DNA of 64,000 nucleotides from Sacculina carcini (GCA_916048095.2 OU696597.1:3741550-3805549), one strand, 5' to 3'; counted from the stretch's first letter, positions 1-12,010 are shown. Numbers and translations are program-made. The notes: generated from the sequence alone by a model not told the origin.

Positions 1-25
1 GTGTGTTACTTTGTGTATGGGTGAA

Positions 26-48
26 AGAAAAGAAAGAAAGAAAGAAAC
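26..48. repeat. (GAAA)n microsatellite
   Basis: Short GAAA-type simple repeat. It lies beyond the 3' side of the minus-strand LINE fragment that follows, so on that strand it is a TTTC tract that could be the element's simple-sequence tail. Confidence 0.7.
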
Positions 49-237
49 ATGTATTGGCGCTCAGACTGTTAGTATGGAGCGCTGCTCCAATTCACAATAC
101 ATAATAAACTATATACATCTCAAATATATACACAATAACAATATATAACAGTATTAGTCTGAAAATTCACAAAATGTCCTTATCAGCAGTGCATACGATC
201 ATATAAAAGACCATGCAAGGTCCATTGCAATTGGTTA

Positions 238-827
238 TCATGCAACGCACATTTTGAAGCATTCATCGACAAATTTTGCAAGGCTGTTCATAACATCAAT
301 GTTTTTGCACTTCATCAATTTGACAAATTTGTATTGCGCTTGCACTTGCCAGTATTGTTGCGGTAAATATTTTGTCCTCAGTTGTACTATAGTCGGGTTC
401 TGACACTGTATCATCATGTGGTACTCGTCTCCAATTCTGTTATCATTGCACAAGTCACAGTATCGTTGATGTCGTGGTGTCCCACTGTAGCGGCCTCTAG
501 TCACCGCCAGCCGGTGATTACCTGTCCTTATTTTTGTTAAGTATATCCAATCTTGTTTATTGAGTTTAATTAGGTATTCTTCCAACTCGTAAGTCGTCAT
601 ATATAGTCTATAATTAGAGCACAACGTTTTACTTGCCATATTCGAATACCATTGGTTAATCCATATATATTTGAGTTTTCTTTTAACCATATGCATTGTC
701 CTAACGGGATTATATATATTCTGTAGTGTCCATAAGCTGCACAGCCCGCACTCATTACAAATGTTGCGTATATACAATAACCACGGTGCAACGTAGGTTC
801 CGTCGTTGAACATCTTAAGTAGGCCAT
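238..827 (-). pseudogene. LINE ORF2 C-terminal fragment
   Basis: This 191-residue open frame shows the C-terminal domain of a non-LTR retrotransposon ORF2: a Trp-rich region, then a Cys/His motif (RYCDLCNDN, then DEYHMMIQC) followed by QLRTKYLP. The motif pattern C-x2-C-x7-8-H-x4-C after an RT is common in animal LINEs. There is no RT domain upstream, because the frame runs into the 5' region of a plus-strand LINE at about position 830. It could be the missing tail of the same family as that plus-strand element, which loses its own C terminus near 3870. A frame without stops over this length suggests recent insertion or rearrangement. The 237 bases to its left hold its 3' untranslated region and nothing else that I recognise. 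Confidence 0.7.
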
Positions 828-926
828 ACTTAATGTTTGTGACCTGATACAGTGCGTACGTGTGATTCGGTGATTGTGGGCCCGTGTGATCCAGTGACCT
901 TGATTGTGTTGTGAATACTTTGCGAC

Positions 927-1681
927 ATGAGCGGGAAATCTAACCTAACTGAACTAGTGAATAATACTGTGAGATCGATTGTGGACAATATGAGTGAGGA
1001 CGGAGGACTGGAAGGAGGCAGAGGTTTCTCAAAGGCGGCCAGAGATGTGTTCTCAACTATACTACCGGTGATAATACAGGTCATCACGGCAGCGGTTACA
1101 ACGGCTGTTGAGGCAACAGTTAAGCCAATGACAGAAAAAGTATATGAGAACTCGTCAAAGATTACAAATCTGTAGAGAATCATCGAACATCAAAATGACA
1201 TGCTTGAGCAGCTCTCAAGAAAAGATGATCTCAGACTGACTGGATTGGAAGAGAAAGAAAATGAGACGGAGGAAGCAATGGAAAGGAATGTGATTGAAGT
1301 TGCTCGCGATATTGGAGTGGAGTTGACGCATGACGACATTGCATGCGTATACAGAGCAGGCCGCAGGAAATCTGGTGCAAATACCAACAGACCTGTAATT
1401 GTGAGAATCTGCCGGCCTAAGAAAAGAGTCCAGATTCTTCGGAATAAGAAGCAGCTAAGCTGAGAAACAAGAAAATATATGTGAACGAGGAACTGACTCC
1501 AGCAAGGGTAGCTATGATGAGAGCTATTAAGAAGAAAGACAACGTGCAAAACGTTTCAACGCACGACGGCAAACTCGTCATTTGGTACGCCAACAGAAAG
1601 TCGCCTGTGGTGGTGAACGGTTTAGCAGATCTGCATAAGGCCGATGTCACCTACGACGAGCTCGAGGCAGCAAAGACTTAA
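927..1681 (+). pseudogene. LINE ORF1 (coiled-coil plus RRM-like), broken
   Basis: The frame opens with MSGKSNLTELVNN and continues to a TAG at 1173-1175. It stays in the same frame through MLEQLSRKDDLRLTGLEEKE to 1463, then shifts frame and ends at 1681. The middle part (DDLRLTGLEE, then VARDIGVELTHDDIACVYRAGR, then RPVIVRI) has the form of the RRM-like domain of L1-type ORF1 proteins. The part after the frameshift (KKIYVNEELTP, then KLVIWYANRKS) fits the C-terminal domain. Such proteins bind and chaperone the element RNA. The stop and the frameshift make it a pseudogene. ORF2 begins 60 bases downstream, the usual two-ORF arrangement. Confidence 0.72.
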
Positions 1682-1741
1682 CGCAGCCAATAGGGATTCG
1701 CTGGCGCCAGACGTGCGATAAACACAGCAGCGACACAAAGT

Positions 1742-3880
1742 ATGGTAACACTTAAAATACTCAGTCTTAATGTATGTGGTCTCCGATCTAAGCTGTTAGT
1801 CGAAGAATTTGCTGATACTGTCAAGGAATATGATGAATATGATATCTGGATTCAGAGTACTTGGTTTTGATCCTTTGATTTCTGATGTGCACTGTGGGGT
1901 CACAGTTTCGATTAATGTGAAATGGAAGATTAAAACGTCAGTGGATGATCAATACCAGGAATCTGAATCAAACACATATGAACTATAAAACGTCAGACCA
2001 GGCAGGTGGACAGCTGATAAAGTAGAAATGTACAGACAGAATGTACTTGCTGAATCTGTCAACAATATATTTGCTAACATGTCTTCTCTGACAAAAGATG
2101 AGATGAATAATTCAATACAAAAACTGCATCTCGAACCGGCTAGAAAAACATTTCCCGTCAAATCAATGAGGAAACACACAAAACAGAGCAACGGTGCATG
2201 CATATATGGATATGATGATAGATGTGTGATACATAGAAAAAATACCATAGTGCTAAAAATAGACACAATAAATTAAAGACCAATGATACACTAGAACAAT
2301 TGAAGCTGATGAGTAGAAAATATAAGCAAGAAATTTACAGAGTCAAGGAACAAAGGTCCATCCAAATCGTCTCGCGATTAAGAAATGCCGAAAAGGAAAA
2401 CCCTAAGGACTATTGGAGAATACTGAGAAATTCGAGACCAAAGGAGGAATGCGCGGTATCATTGATGGAGTTTTATGAACATTTTAAGGACTTGCTGACA
2501 GGGGAAAATTTAGGAGATGATTATCATGACGATGTCAATTCTCACATAGCTGATGATTGCGAAAATTCTCTTCTAGACGAGCGAATAACCCCAGAGGAGG
2601 TAATTGCTTGTATTAATAAGTTAAAAAATGGTAAATCACCGGCAATCGACAACATTACTAACGAGTACATAAAGAATACAAAAGATATGTTTTGTTCATT
2701 GTATGCTGGCGTTTTCAACAAGATACTGGATGATGGTGTGTTCCCGTCATACTGGTCCACTGGAATAATTATCCCAATATACAAGAACAAAGGCAACATT
2801 AGCAACCCAAACAATTGTCGAGGAATTACTCTACTGAGCTGTCTTGGCAAATTGTTCACGTCAATAATCAATGATAGACTGTGCAAATATGCAGAAGAAT
2901 GTGCCCTGATAGGAGAAACACAAACTGGCTTCAGAAGAGGATAATCAACGCTGGATCACATTTTTATCCTTAACAATGTAATAGAACTCTTCAAAATAAA
3001 AAAATAAAAAACTGTTCTGCCTTTTTGTTGATTATCATAAAGCATTTGGCACAGAGTGGAGGAATGGTTTGTGGTATAAGCTAGTGCAAGCTAATGTGAA
3101 AGGTAAAATTTTTAATATTGTTCATAGTATGTACAAAAATGTGGAATCATGTGTGTCGTTGGACAAAGGGTTGTCAAAATGTTTCCGTGTTAATATGGGT
3201 ATTCGACAAGGTGAAAATCTTTCCCCATTATTATTTGCATTATATGTAAGAGATATGGAGGATAAATTGCTCGAAGACGGTTGTACTTTCATCTACTTTG
3301 ACGATGAAATGCTAGACGGATGTCTTAAAGTCATGATACTGATGTACGCGGATGACACTGTAATTTTGGCTGAAGATGAACAACAAATGAAAAAAGCAAT
3401 GAGTTCACTACAAGATTACTTTGACAAATGGAAACTGAAAATAAATACTAATAAGACTAAAATAGTTGTTTTCAGTAAGGCCAAGACTCAACCAGACTGG
3501 CTCGATTTCAGACTGAATGGCGAGACAATAGAAGTGTTCGATGAATATAAGTACCTGGGAATTATATTCAATTATAATGAAAAATTCAGGAAAGGTCAAT
3601 TGGATCTTACAGAAAGAGCCACAAAGGCCATGTATAGTGTTATCGGAACAATTCGTAAACACAGTTTACCTGTAGATATACAGTTACAAATGTACAAAAG
3701 TATGATCATGCCGATACTGACATATGGGTGCCAAGTGTGGGCAAGCGAGGCAATAAGAGAAATCGAGCTGCTACAAACCAAGTTTCTGAAGCACGTTTTA
3801 TTTGTTCATAAGAGGGCATGTAATGATATGGTATATGGCGATAGAGATCTATATAAAAAGTATGGCAAGTATGGGTGTGT
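1742..3880 (+). pseudogene. LINE ORF2: endonuclease start and reverse transcriptase, broken
   Basis: ORF2 starts with MVTLKILSLNVCGLRSKL, the N terminus of an APE-type endonuclease. It hits a stop by 1870, and most of the endonuclease is missing or scrambled to about 2300. The RT then reads 2300-2944 (LKNGKSPAIDNITNEYIKN, later GETQTGFRRG), is cut by a TAA, and resumes at about 3023 (VDYHKAFGTEW) through 3917. Motifs seen are MGIRQGENLSPLLFALYV and the catalytic MYADDTVIL near 3340, followed by a YKYLGI thumb motif. The tail dissolves into TG-rich DNA. Copying its own RNA into DNA would be the original role; at least three lesions rule that out now. Confidence 0.82.
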
Positions 3881-4230
3881 TTGTATGTATGTGTGTGCGC
3901 ATTATACACGCATATGACATGCATGTGGGGTTCATTGAACTCGCAAACTGCTCCTTTCTTCGATCATCAAATGTACATGCACGGTCTTGAATGGACTATG
4001 TGACTGTGACACACAAGTCAGTGGGTATGTATGTGTGTGTGTAATGTCCTGGGGCAAGTCAGCTTGTATGTTTGCGCGTATGTTTGTTCAGCTGAGCTCT
4101 GCAGTGAACAATCCTTGTGCATACACACACACGTGCTGGCATGCGTGTGCGTGTGTATGTATTCACTGTCTATATATTGGTGTGTATGTATGTGTGTGTG
4201 TATTAGTGTATGTGTGCTGTATGTGCTGGT
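3870..4230. repeat. TG-rich degenerate microsatellite tract
   Basis: Interrupted TG/TATG repeats follow the broken LINE end. Long open frames made only of Cys/Val or His/Thr here are repeat artefacts. Confidence 0.85.
3917..3994 (+). repeat. Dispersed repeat R1, copy 1
   Basis: About 78 bases starting at TGACATGCATGTGGGGTTC recur almost unchanged in the same orientation at 8731-8812. Both copies sit beside TG-rich tracts. Confidence 0.9.
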
Positions 4231-4303
4231 GTGTCCCCCTTCCTCCCTCCTCACCGGGGGCACCTACAGTCACGCACGTGCATCAATGCGTACACAGCCA
4301 CCT
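4003..4303 (+). repeat. Dispersed repeat R2, copy 1
   Basis: About 300 bases, TG-rich on the left and ending in a non-repetitive stretch around CCCCCTTCCTCC, are repeated in direct orientation at 16141-16450 with scattered substitutions. The unique-sequence part excludes simple microsatellite similarity. Confidence 0.9.
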
Positions 4304-4307
4304 AGAC

Positions 4308-4617
4308 CAGTGCTTCTCAAACTATCTGATGTGGCGGACCGGCAGGGTTATTTTTCAATGTGTCAGGGACCGGCAAGTGAAGCAATATTCAGTAAATAGT
4401 AATAGTAATATTCATATATTAATAATAATAGTAGAATAATAGTAATATTCATATATACAGGAAAAATATAATGAATACATAATAAAAGTAAGTTGACATT
4501 TCACCGTGGCATGGAGTTTGACTACTGTTTCTTTCTTTTCTGGAAAATCTCCACGTACCGGTAGACGATGGCTCGCGTACCGTCACCGGTACGCGTACCA
4601 CACTTTGAGTAGCACTG
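4308..4617. mobile_element. hAT-type MITE
   Basis: The element opens with CAGTGCTTCTCAAAC and closes with TTTGAGTAGCACTG, an imperfect terminal inverted repeat of the classical hAT form. The flanking 8-mers (ACCTAGAC and CTCTAGGC) share a CTAG core, typical of hAT target sites, but match at only 5 of 8 positions, so the duplication is eroded. There is no coding capacity; the interior is AT-rich with a GTACCGGTAC-containing segment. Confidence 0.65.
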
Positions 4618-5763
4618 CTCTAGGCTACTCTAGACACCTAGACACCTAGACTGTTCTATATAGTTATATGGCTGCAAATGTGTAAATAGAATGCGTCTAT
4701 CTCAACATTTACACCGTTCTTGTCTTTATGTTGATGTAATAATCATTATGTTGTCAAGATTCATGTTGTTGTATATTTGTTGCTGTTCTGATAACATATT
4801 TGTCCATGAATGAATGTTAGTTTAATGTTAATTCAATGCAAACAGCATTTTCTCCATACATGGATGCCTTCATATCTCGCTGTGCCTGTATGAAAACCTG
4901 GACGGCATCATTGCAGACAATTACATCATGTTAAATTGTATATCAAATTTTATTTACTATCAAATCAAGAGAAGCCGTGGAAGTGTTAGCATTTAGACTT
5001 GGGAGATGCAGACAAAATGCTAGCCGATGACAGGATAAATATTGTGCTTGCAGTGTGGTTTTCATGCGTAAAGTTTGCAGGTCGCGGAACGAGGGTGTCT
5101 TAATGGGAGGATAGCATAGTGTGTGTGCGCGTGCATATGACGCATTTCAAGCAGAGGCGCGCCATTTGGCTGTATTTGAATGAGTGATGCAGCCAACGGT
5201 CGAACGCTGAAGTGGTTCATGTTTCGGGGCAGTTGGTGAATGGTGTTCGTGCAGTTGGTTTGTGTCGTGACGTAGCGTCGTCTTATTCACGTGTTTATTG
5301 TGAGTATCTTTGTTTTTTTTTAATTCATTAACACACTGCATATTGGGCTTGCGGTGGCAGGTTTGTTGCTAAACACGAATTTATCCTGTTATCTACTTGA
5401 GCTTACATCAATTAATTACCGCAAATATTCTATAGAGTTTATTTGATTGTTAACCTTGAATCGTAGCTAAGCACAATCACCTAAAAGATCATTTTGATGC
5501 AAATATAATGGACTTCCTAAAAAATATAAATATATTAAATAAATATAAATATAAATATAATCCTAAATTATATATATTCTTAAACATAAAAAACATTAAT
5601 TGATATCATTTGCATGAGTATAATAATATAATAATATAATTTAAGAATATAATAAATTTAAGAATATGATAATGTAATAAATTTAAGAATATAATATAAG
5701 AATAAAAGAATATAATAAATTTGTTACTAAAACACTAATAGATAATATGATTATGCATTATCA
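4618..5763. other. No gene recognised; AT-rich at right
   Basis: No coding similarity was seen in this stretch. The last 250 bases (about 5510-5760) are low-complexity AT DNA with AAATAT and AAGAATATAAT motifs. Confidence 0.6.
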
Positions 5764-5940
5764 ATGCGACTACCAGCTCAAGTTGTAAGAATTTGTTGTC
5801 GTACAAAACAATTCCAACGTTGCTTTCTTCCGGCCACTGTGTCTACTTGGAACACGTTGAAGGAGGAGGCTTTCTCGCAGAACAATTTGAACAAATTCAA
5901 GGCCAAAGTAAATGAAATGCTACTGAAAGAGCGGAATTGA
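5764..5940 (+). pseudogene. LINE ORF2 extreme C terminus
   Basis: A 58-residue frame starts MRLPAQVVRICC and ends EMLLKERN before a stop. It shows the pattern R-x-FLPATVSTWNTL followed by LNKFKAKVNEML. This Trp-Asn-x-Leu then FK motif closes ORF2 of CR1/Rex-type LINEs lacking RNase H. No RT remains upstream, so it is a 5'-truncated insertion. (ATTT)n-rich DNA follows, as expected of a LINE 3' end. Confidence 0.6.
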
Positions 5941-5959
5941 CTGTTGAGTCTTATTAATT

Positions 5960-6110
5960 GTATATTTATTCATATTTATTGTTATTTATTCATGCTTATT
6001 GTTATTTATTTTCTATTTATTTATATTTATTCCTATTTTATTCTCTATTTATTACTATTTATTATTGGTTGTTGTTATTTATTAAATTATACTTTTACTT
6101 AGTGTTGGCT
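5960..6110. repeat. (ATTT)n-rich low-complexity tract
   Basis: Degenerate TTATTTAT repeats follow the LINE tail without a clear boundary. Confidence 0.75.
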
Positions 6111-6112
6111 GT

Positions 6113-6330
6113 TGTTGCTTATTGAATCATATTTATTGTTGTTGCTGTTTATTGAATCATATTTATTGTTGTTGTTGTTTATTGAATCATATTTATTGTT
6201 GTTGCTGTTTATTGAATCATATTTATTGTTGTTGTTTATTGAATCATATTTATTGGTGATATTGTTTATTGAATCATATTTATTTGTGTTGTTGTTACTT
6301 TTTGAATCATATTTATATTTATTGTTGGAT
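6113..6330 (+). repeat. 30-bp minisatellite
   Basis: About seven tandem units share the core TTGAATCATATTTATTG followed by a variable TTG/CTG spacer. Unit lengths are mostly 30, with variants of 27 and 33, so length changes come in steps of three. The translated form is repetitive and is not a gene. Confidence 0.9.
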
Positions 6331-6589
6331 TTTTCTTATTTGAATCATATGTATTGTTCTTGATTGTTATTTATTACTTATTTATTAATATTTATTCTTA
6401 TTTATTGATGGCTGATTTTTTATGAATCACATATTTATTGTTGATTGTTATTATTTATTGAGGAACGTGGGCGGAGTGACATTATGGATTGTTATCGGAT
6501 GATGGTTTATTATTTATTGTTATTTATTTATTATTTTCTTTCCAACACTCTTTCTAGACTTTTTTCTCTTCGAACTCTCTTTCTCTCTG

Positions 6590-6700
6590 AATCTTTTGGG
6601 CGCTTCCGGTACATGGGGCCACCTTAGGGTGGTAATAGTGCTTGCACTCTTCCCATGCTACTGGATTTGCCTGTAATTAATAAGAATAATAATAATTACC
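6590..6700 (+). other. Possible LINE 3' UTR segment
   Basis: The segment around ACATGGGGCCACCT and the following GGTAATA motif recurs at about 14770. Both end in AT-rich trinucleotide tails (AATAATAAT), as expected of LINE 3' ends. No protein is encoded. Confidence 0.4.
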
Positions 6701-6781
6701 AAATTGATTTTCACTTTTGCCAAATTGACTTGTAAATGGTATAGAGTCACTGTTCTCGGAGAGCACTCGCGAGCAAATCGT

Positions 6782-6881
<100 letters not shown>

Positions 6882-7106
6882 CTACAGAAACATCACACTT
6901 TCAGAGACGGTACACTCCATCTTATGGCAAGTGTTCAGGCATCACGTGCGAATAACGCTTGTCGTTGCTAGCCATCTGTACTATGTTTAATATAGTACGG
7001 TATATATGTTTGTATATGGTGTATATTTGTGTGTGCGAGGTAGTGTGAGTGTATGTATGTTGTATGCACGTGCTATGAGCGAGCAGGGGGATGCAGGGGG
7101 TTGGGC

Positions 7107-7150
7107 AGTGCGCGCCATAAGTAGTGCGCGCCATAAGTAGTGCGCGCCAT
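7107..7150 (+). repeat. 16-bp tandem repeat
   Basis: GTGCGCGCCATAAGTA occurs twice in tandem, followed by a partial third copy (TGCGCGCCAT). Confidence 0.85.
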
Positions 7151-7720
7151 GGGGCAGTTGTTTGCGCAGAACTTTCGTGAGTGTTTGTTAGTGAAGGTGT
7201 TTTAGTGGGCCATGTTGCGTTGTGATTGTGTTGAGTTGTGATATCTTGCCTTGTTGCTAGAATTTAAGTACACGCGCTGGTGGTATATACGCCGACATTG
7301 ATATATTGGCTGATAGAGTTCCTCATAAAGTAAGTACATACGGTACATATCTGCATTGTAATTGTAGTACATACCATAGCACATAATTGTATAGTATATA
7401 GTAAGTAGTACATGTGTTTTACGACTAATGCTAATTTTTTCATGTGAAATAGAATATAATGTACTGATAACAATTAAGTTTGATATTAAATGTAAAATCA
7501 ATAACATACATTGTGGTTCTAGCTGGGACAATTTTGATTTCAGTTTTATTTTAGCATATCTATGCATATCGGAATTGGGTTAATGTGACAATGTAAGGGA
7601 TGATTACTGCTAGCTACGAGTCCTACTGTCATTACTTTCTGATCATCACTCGTAACTGACAAATTATTTGTCCTTAGCCGCGTACAACCATGTCAGTCTG
7701 TTGATTTCAGTCATAACTAG
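7151..7720. other. No gene recognised
   Basis: AT-rich unique DNA. A 121-residue minus-strand open frame here has no domain features, so I do not call it. Confidence 0.5.
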
Positions 7721-7726
7721 GGTGAC

Positions 7727-8200
7727 TTTTTGGTGCGCTAAAAATAAAGAAAAGTTGCGCTAAAAAATCCCAAAAGTTGCGCTAAAAAGTTGCACTTAAA
7801 ATTTTGTAGAAACTCCACTAAAACCTATAAAAGACTTGTGAAAATTATGTAATTATGAAAAACATACTTGTGAAAAAAGGTTGTACTTTTTACATTCGAT
7901 AAATATTACCACAATACGTTTTGATAATTCGCGGTTGTGCTAGGATTGCATGCTTCATGATCTTCAACTGTGACCTCACTGGCGATAAGGGTGACATTTG
8001 GATGCGCTAAAACTTCAAATAGTTGCACTAATAAGTTGAGCTCAATGTTTCGCTAAAATATTACCAATTTAAATAATAGGGTAATACAATTTTAACACTG
8101 AAATCACTCCTTAACATTACACTTTGGGAGTTTCACGTTTTTGTTTCTAGTTAATTATACATTTTGAGCACTCGCGGTTGCGTTAAGATTGTGGTTCACA
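7727..8200 (+). repeat. Diverged tandem duplication, about 250-bp unit
   Basis: Two stretches, about 7727-7960 and 7987-8200, begin with AGGGTGAC followed by a TGCGCTAAAA motif. They share in order TTGCRCTAA, an A/T-rich middle, and CGCGGTTG then a RAGATTG-like segment. Within the first copy TTGCGCTAAAAA is itself repeated. Confidence 0.6.
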
Positions 8201-8576
8201 TGCTTGTCGAGTCTGTCGAGTCTGTCGCACTGATGTCTGGTAGTCAGGACCGGATTAACGTATAGGCAAAGTAGGCAGTTGCCTAGGACCCCGCGCTTTT
8301 GGGGCCCTATAGGTAGTGGGGTGCTGCGACTCAAATATTTTAGGGGCCTATCTCATTATTTTCTCAACTTCTCATAGTCTGCCCTCATTGTTAAATATTT
8401 TGAAACATTGTGCCGCTAATTCACGTTGTAGTTTTGCACCAGTCAGGAGGTAACCTGATAAAACATAGCACGTGTATAGCCAGCTCACTGAGGTCCAGCT
8501 CACTCGCACACTTACATCCACACACGCATACATACACATTGTTTACGCACAGCGAGAGCAATATTCGTGTGTTCCT

Positions 8577-8687
<111 letters not shown>

Positions 8688-8730
8688 GGCATTGTATATG
8701 ACATGCATTGCATGTGACATTGCATTGCAT

Positions 8731-8812
8731 ATGACATGCATGTGGGGTTCATTGAACTCGCAAACTGCCCCTTTCGTCGATCATCAAATGTACATGCACG
8801 GTCTTGAATGGA
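8731..8812 (+). repeat. Dispersed repeat R1, copy 2
   Basis: Near-identical to 3917-3994, same orientation. Confidence 0.9.
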
Positions 8813-9882
8813 CAAAGTTGTGGCAGTGTAGTTAGTTACAGTGTATTGCCGAATTGTTCTGCAGTTTCATCGCATACAGGTTTTAACATTGAATTGAGAA
8901 TTATAGCATGTTTTTTTGGCTTTCAGAGCCGTATCGACAGCCCCTCGGCCGTGGGCCCCACGATGTTCAGGGGCAGCTTTAGAAGGAAGGGGAAGGGGCT
9001 CCCAGAGTGAACGTGTGGCTAAAATCTTCACTAGCTTTTTTTGTACAAGGTGTTCATAATTTTATCAACAATTTTCCTTTCAAGAGCCCCCAAATATCTC
9101 TATACGGCTCTGTATGCTTTCATTTACAACTTTTACGTGAGTTAAAAAAATATGAGGGTAACATGTGATAAGAGACGGTTGAGTTTACGGTTCATACACA
9201 CATGGTAGACAAATCATCTTGGTTGTGTGAAGTGATTATCATCAGTGACAGCGCCAAGAATTTTCCGGATGCAGGGGGGGATTATGGAAAAATGATAGGG
9301 GGCATGGCAAGCACAGTGGTCAGGCCAAATATATCCGGGATTAAGTTATTGGGGCTGCTTTGGCGGCCTCGGTCGTTTTTTTGCGGGAACTTCAGCTTTC
9401 CAGGCCAACCCACTTATTTGACGCTGTCCCTGATTACCATGAGCTATAGGGTACAATTATATAGAAAATTAAAAACAATTGAAAGTGGAATGTTGAAACT
9501 GGTATGATTGCTGAAGTTGGCGTTGTACAATATGCCATCTCGCGATCGTGATGTTGGGAGGTTTTATGCGAGTGGATCTCAAAGACGAAAAAAAAACTTC
9601 AAGAAGTAATTAAAATTTAAGACACATCAAATTGTAGGAAGATCACAGATATGCTGACGAAGAGTTTCTGAGGCCATAAGCACAGCCGAATTCCCAAATG
9701 GGTCAGGAGATCCTGAAAGCTCTTGCATAATTTCAGAGCCAACTTCTCCTACCAATATGACAGACATTTCATCGCCAGACTTTGTCCTGGAAAATCCAGC
9801 CTCATGGCCAAATATAGTCCCCGATTCTCTCCGAGATGACTTTGTAGAATAAAATTTAAGTCAGCCTCTTAACATTGACTTT

Positions 9883-10708
9883 GTGAAGTCAGCGAGGATT
9901 TATGATGATGGAAGTCGTCGCTACTTGACAGCATCTACGTTCTATAGGAAGCTGGCGAATTCCGAAACAGTTAAGATATCATGTATGGTGTATTCAGAAA
10001 CATCAGGAAAGGTCTATTGTTCAGCATGCAGACTGCTTTCTCCGAAAGGAAATGCTTTTACGCAGGGTTTCAACAACTGGAAGAACTCGAAATGATTTGA
10101 GCAACATTAAAACAGTGCCTCTCACAGGAGTGCAATTTTGGCCAGTGTGGTCTGTGCACAGGAAAAAAATTAATGGACATACATTTAGAAAATCAGACTG
10201 AAAAAGAGCGGACATACTGGAGAAGAGTTCTAGAAAGAGCTGTTGCTGTGATAAAGTTCATATCTTTAAGAGATATAACTGCACAGAAAAAAGGATTCTC
10301 TAAAGTTCTAGTTAACGTGCACATAAAAAAGATTCTCTAAAGTTCATATCTGTAAGAGGAGCTGCTTTTCGTGGAGACAATGTTATTTTTGGTTCGGAAA
10401 ACAATGGCAACTTCTTAGGGATCATAGAACCTTTAACACAATTCGGTACATTTTTGGCAAATCATGTGTCACGCTTTGGAAATGCTGGAAGAGGCACTGT
10501 TTCCTACATGTCTTCTACTACTTGTAATGAATTTGCAGGGTTCATGACTGCAAAGGTCCTCAATAGCATCATTTCAGCCGTGACATATGTAAAGTATTTT
10601 GCAATAAATGTGGATTCGACACCAGATATTGCATACACAGATCAATTGACATTCATTGTTCGCTTCGTCGATCCCATTCATAAGCCAGTGGAACACTTCA
10701 TTGAATAA
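9883..10708 (+). pseudogene. hAT transposase N-terminal half (TTF zinc finger, ZMYM1-like)
   Basis: Two frames of a hAT transposase of the family that gave rise to ZMYM1-like proteins are recognisable. The first, 9883-10095, has the zinc-finger signature KVYCSACRLL then GFNNWK. The second, 10454-10708, has GNAGRGTVSYM, VDSTPDIAYTDQLTFIVRF and a VDPIHKPVEHF ending. Between them the coding segment at about 10160-10330 (ERTYWRRVLERAVAVIKF) is interrupted by an approximately 100-bp insertion flanked by repeated AAAGTTCATATCT. The catalytic C-terminal half and the dimerisation domain are absent, so even undamaged it would be non-autonomous. Confidence 0.75.
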
Positions 10709-10794
10709 ATTTGTCTTCTGGGCCATGATGAAGATCATGGGGGCCCCGCGGATATGAACTGCCTTGGGCCCCGCGAAGTCTTAATCCGGCCCTG

Positions 10795-11030
10795 TGCGTG
10801 AGTATATGTGTGTGTGTCTTTGTGTATGTTTGTATTTGTGCGTATGTGTGTGTGTGCCTCTGTGTGTCTTTGTGTATGTGTGTGTCTTTGTGTGTGTGTG
10901 TGTGTGTGGGTTTGTGCGTGTGTGCGTGTATGTGTGTGTTCTTATGTGTGTGCGTTTTTGTGTTTGTGTGTGTGTTTGTGTGTGCCTTTGTGTTTGTGTC
11001 TTTGTGTGTGTGTGTGTGTGTGTGTGTGTT
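10795..11030. repeat. TG-rich degenerate microsatellite
   Basis: Interrupted TG/TTTG repeats begin exactly at the right end of the plus-strand hAT copy. Open frames here are repeat artefacts. Confidence 0.9.
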
Positions 11031-11208
11031 GGCTGGTTTTCATTTAGGACACAGATTCTCATCGGAATTCGATCGGCCCTCGAAATATTCTTCAATTATG
11101 AATGTTCTTTATAGACGTTTGTCGAGGCCTGTCGTTCTCAAATAGATATTTGTCGCATGATGTAATGGGCTTCTTGCGTCTGTGTCGCCCCTCCGAGAAG
11201 TGTTACTG

Positions 11209-12010
11209 TGTTCACCGTTTCGATGGAGCGATGTTGTAGTCGTTGAAGAAGTCGTCTTTTTGATCCATATATTTCCAGCAGTCAAAGAGAGCGTGGTGGA
11301 CCGTTTCATCGACGCCATCGCAATGTGGACATGAGGATGCTGCTGAGAGTCCCAGTCTGGCCAGGTGTTGGTTGAGGCGTGTGTGTCCCGAGCGAAGTCG
11401 GAATAAACTGACGGCTAGTTCTCGGTTGCTGGTGAGTGACCAGATGTTCTCGGTTGATTGGACGTGATAAATGTTCTGCAGCAGTTCTGGTAGGGATTGA
11501 AGGTTGCGCTGACAGCAGGCCTTTGTCGGTCTTCTCCTATATTCATCTTGTATGCTCTCCCATGTGGTGATCGTGGAAATATTTTGTGCTGCCGTCAATG
11601 CTCGTTTGGCGGCTCTATCAACCATTTCGTTTCCGGCTATACCTCTATGAGCTGGGACGTATTGGTCATTTATTGGTCTATTTGTTGGCCACTGTTATTT
11701 ATTTTGTGGAGGTCATGGATCTGGAATATCAAACCTCGTATATATCTTGGGTCTCTATATTATATGAGATATTGACCACTCTTGCAGTCTGTATATTTGA
11801 CAAATCGGTCGTATTGTGAATTTTGACTATGTATGAGTTTTATTGCTTGGTATATGGCGAAATTTTCCACATGGGTTATCGATGATCCTGCAGGGAGTCT
11901 CCAAGTATCAGTTTGGTTAATGGTTTGGGCGAAAATAGCTGCTGATGTTAGCTTGCGTTTAGGATCATGTGAGCCATCTGTGAAAAATTATAAATGGCTA
12001 CGGTACATTG
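11209..12010 (-). pseudogene. LINE RNase H and C-terminal zinc-knuckle fragment
   Basis: On the minus strand an RNase H domain reads from about 11995 (FTDGSHDP, then VENFAIYQAIK, then KYTDCKSG), giving the catalytic D, E and D. After frame breaks it resumes with HRGIAGNEMVDRAAKRA, carrying the final D. The last 137 residues (11625-11212) are open and include FRLRSGHTRLN and the Cys/His motif SCPHCDGVDETVHHALFDC typical of RNase H-bearing LINEs of arthropods. RNase H would remove template RNA during integration. Stops between the two halves make it a remnant. Confidence 0.75.

Larger units (their letters stand above)
830..3880 (+). mobile_element. Non-LTR retrotransposon (LINE), 3'-truncated
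   Basis: A two-ORF LINE begins with about 100 bases of presumed 5' UTR. It has an L1-type ORF1 and an ORF2 with an endonuclease start and an RT domain. It ends abruptly at about 3870, where the RT C-terminal region gives way to TG-rich DNA. Multiple stops, a frameshift and loss of most of the endonuclease show it is dead. The ORF1 style suggests a lineage with an RRM-bearing ORF1, but I cannot fix the clade by eye. Confidence 0.8.

Noticed and set aside
10781-11145. Several overlapping open frames rich in Val, Cys, Phe or Thr, His
   Set aside because: Degenerate TG repeat translation.
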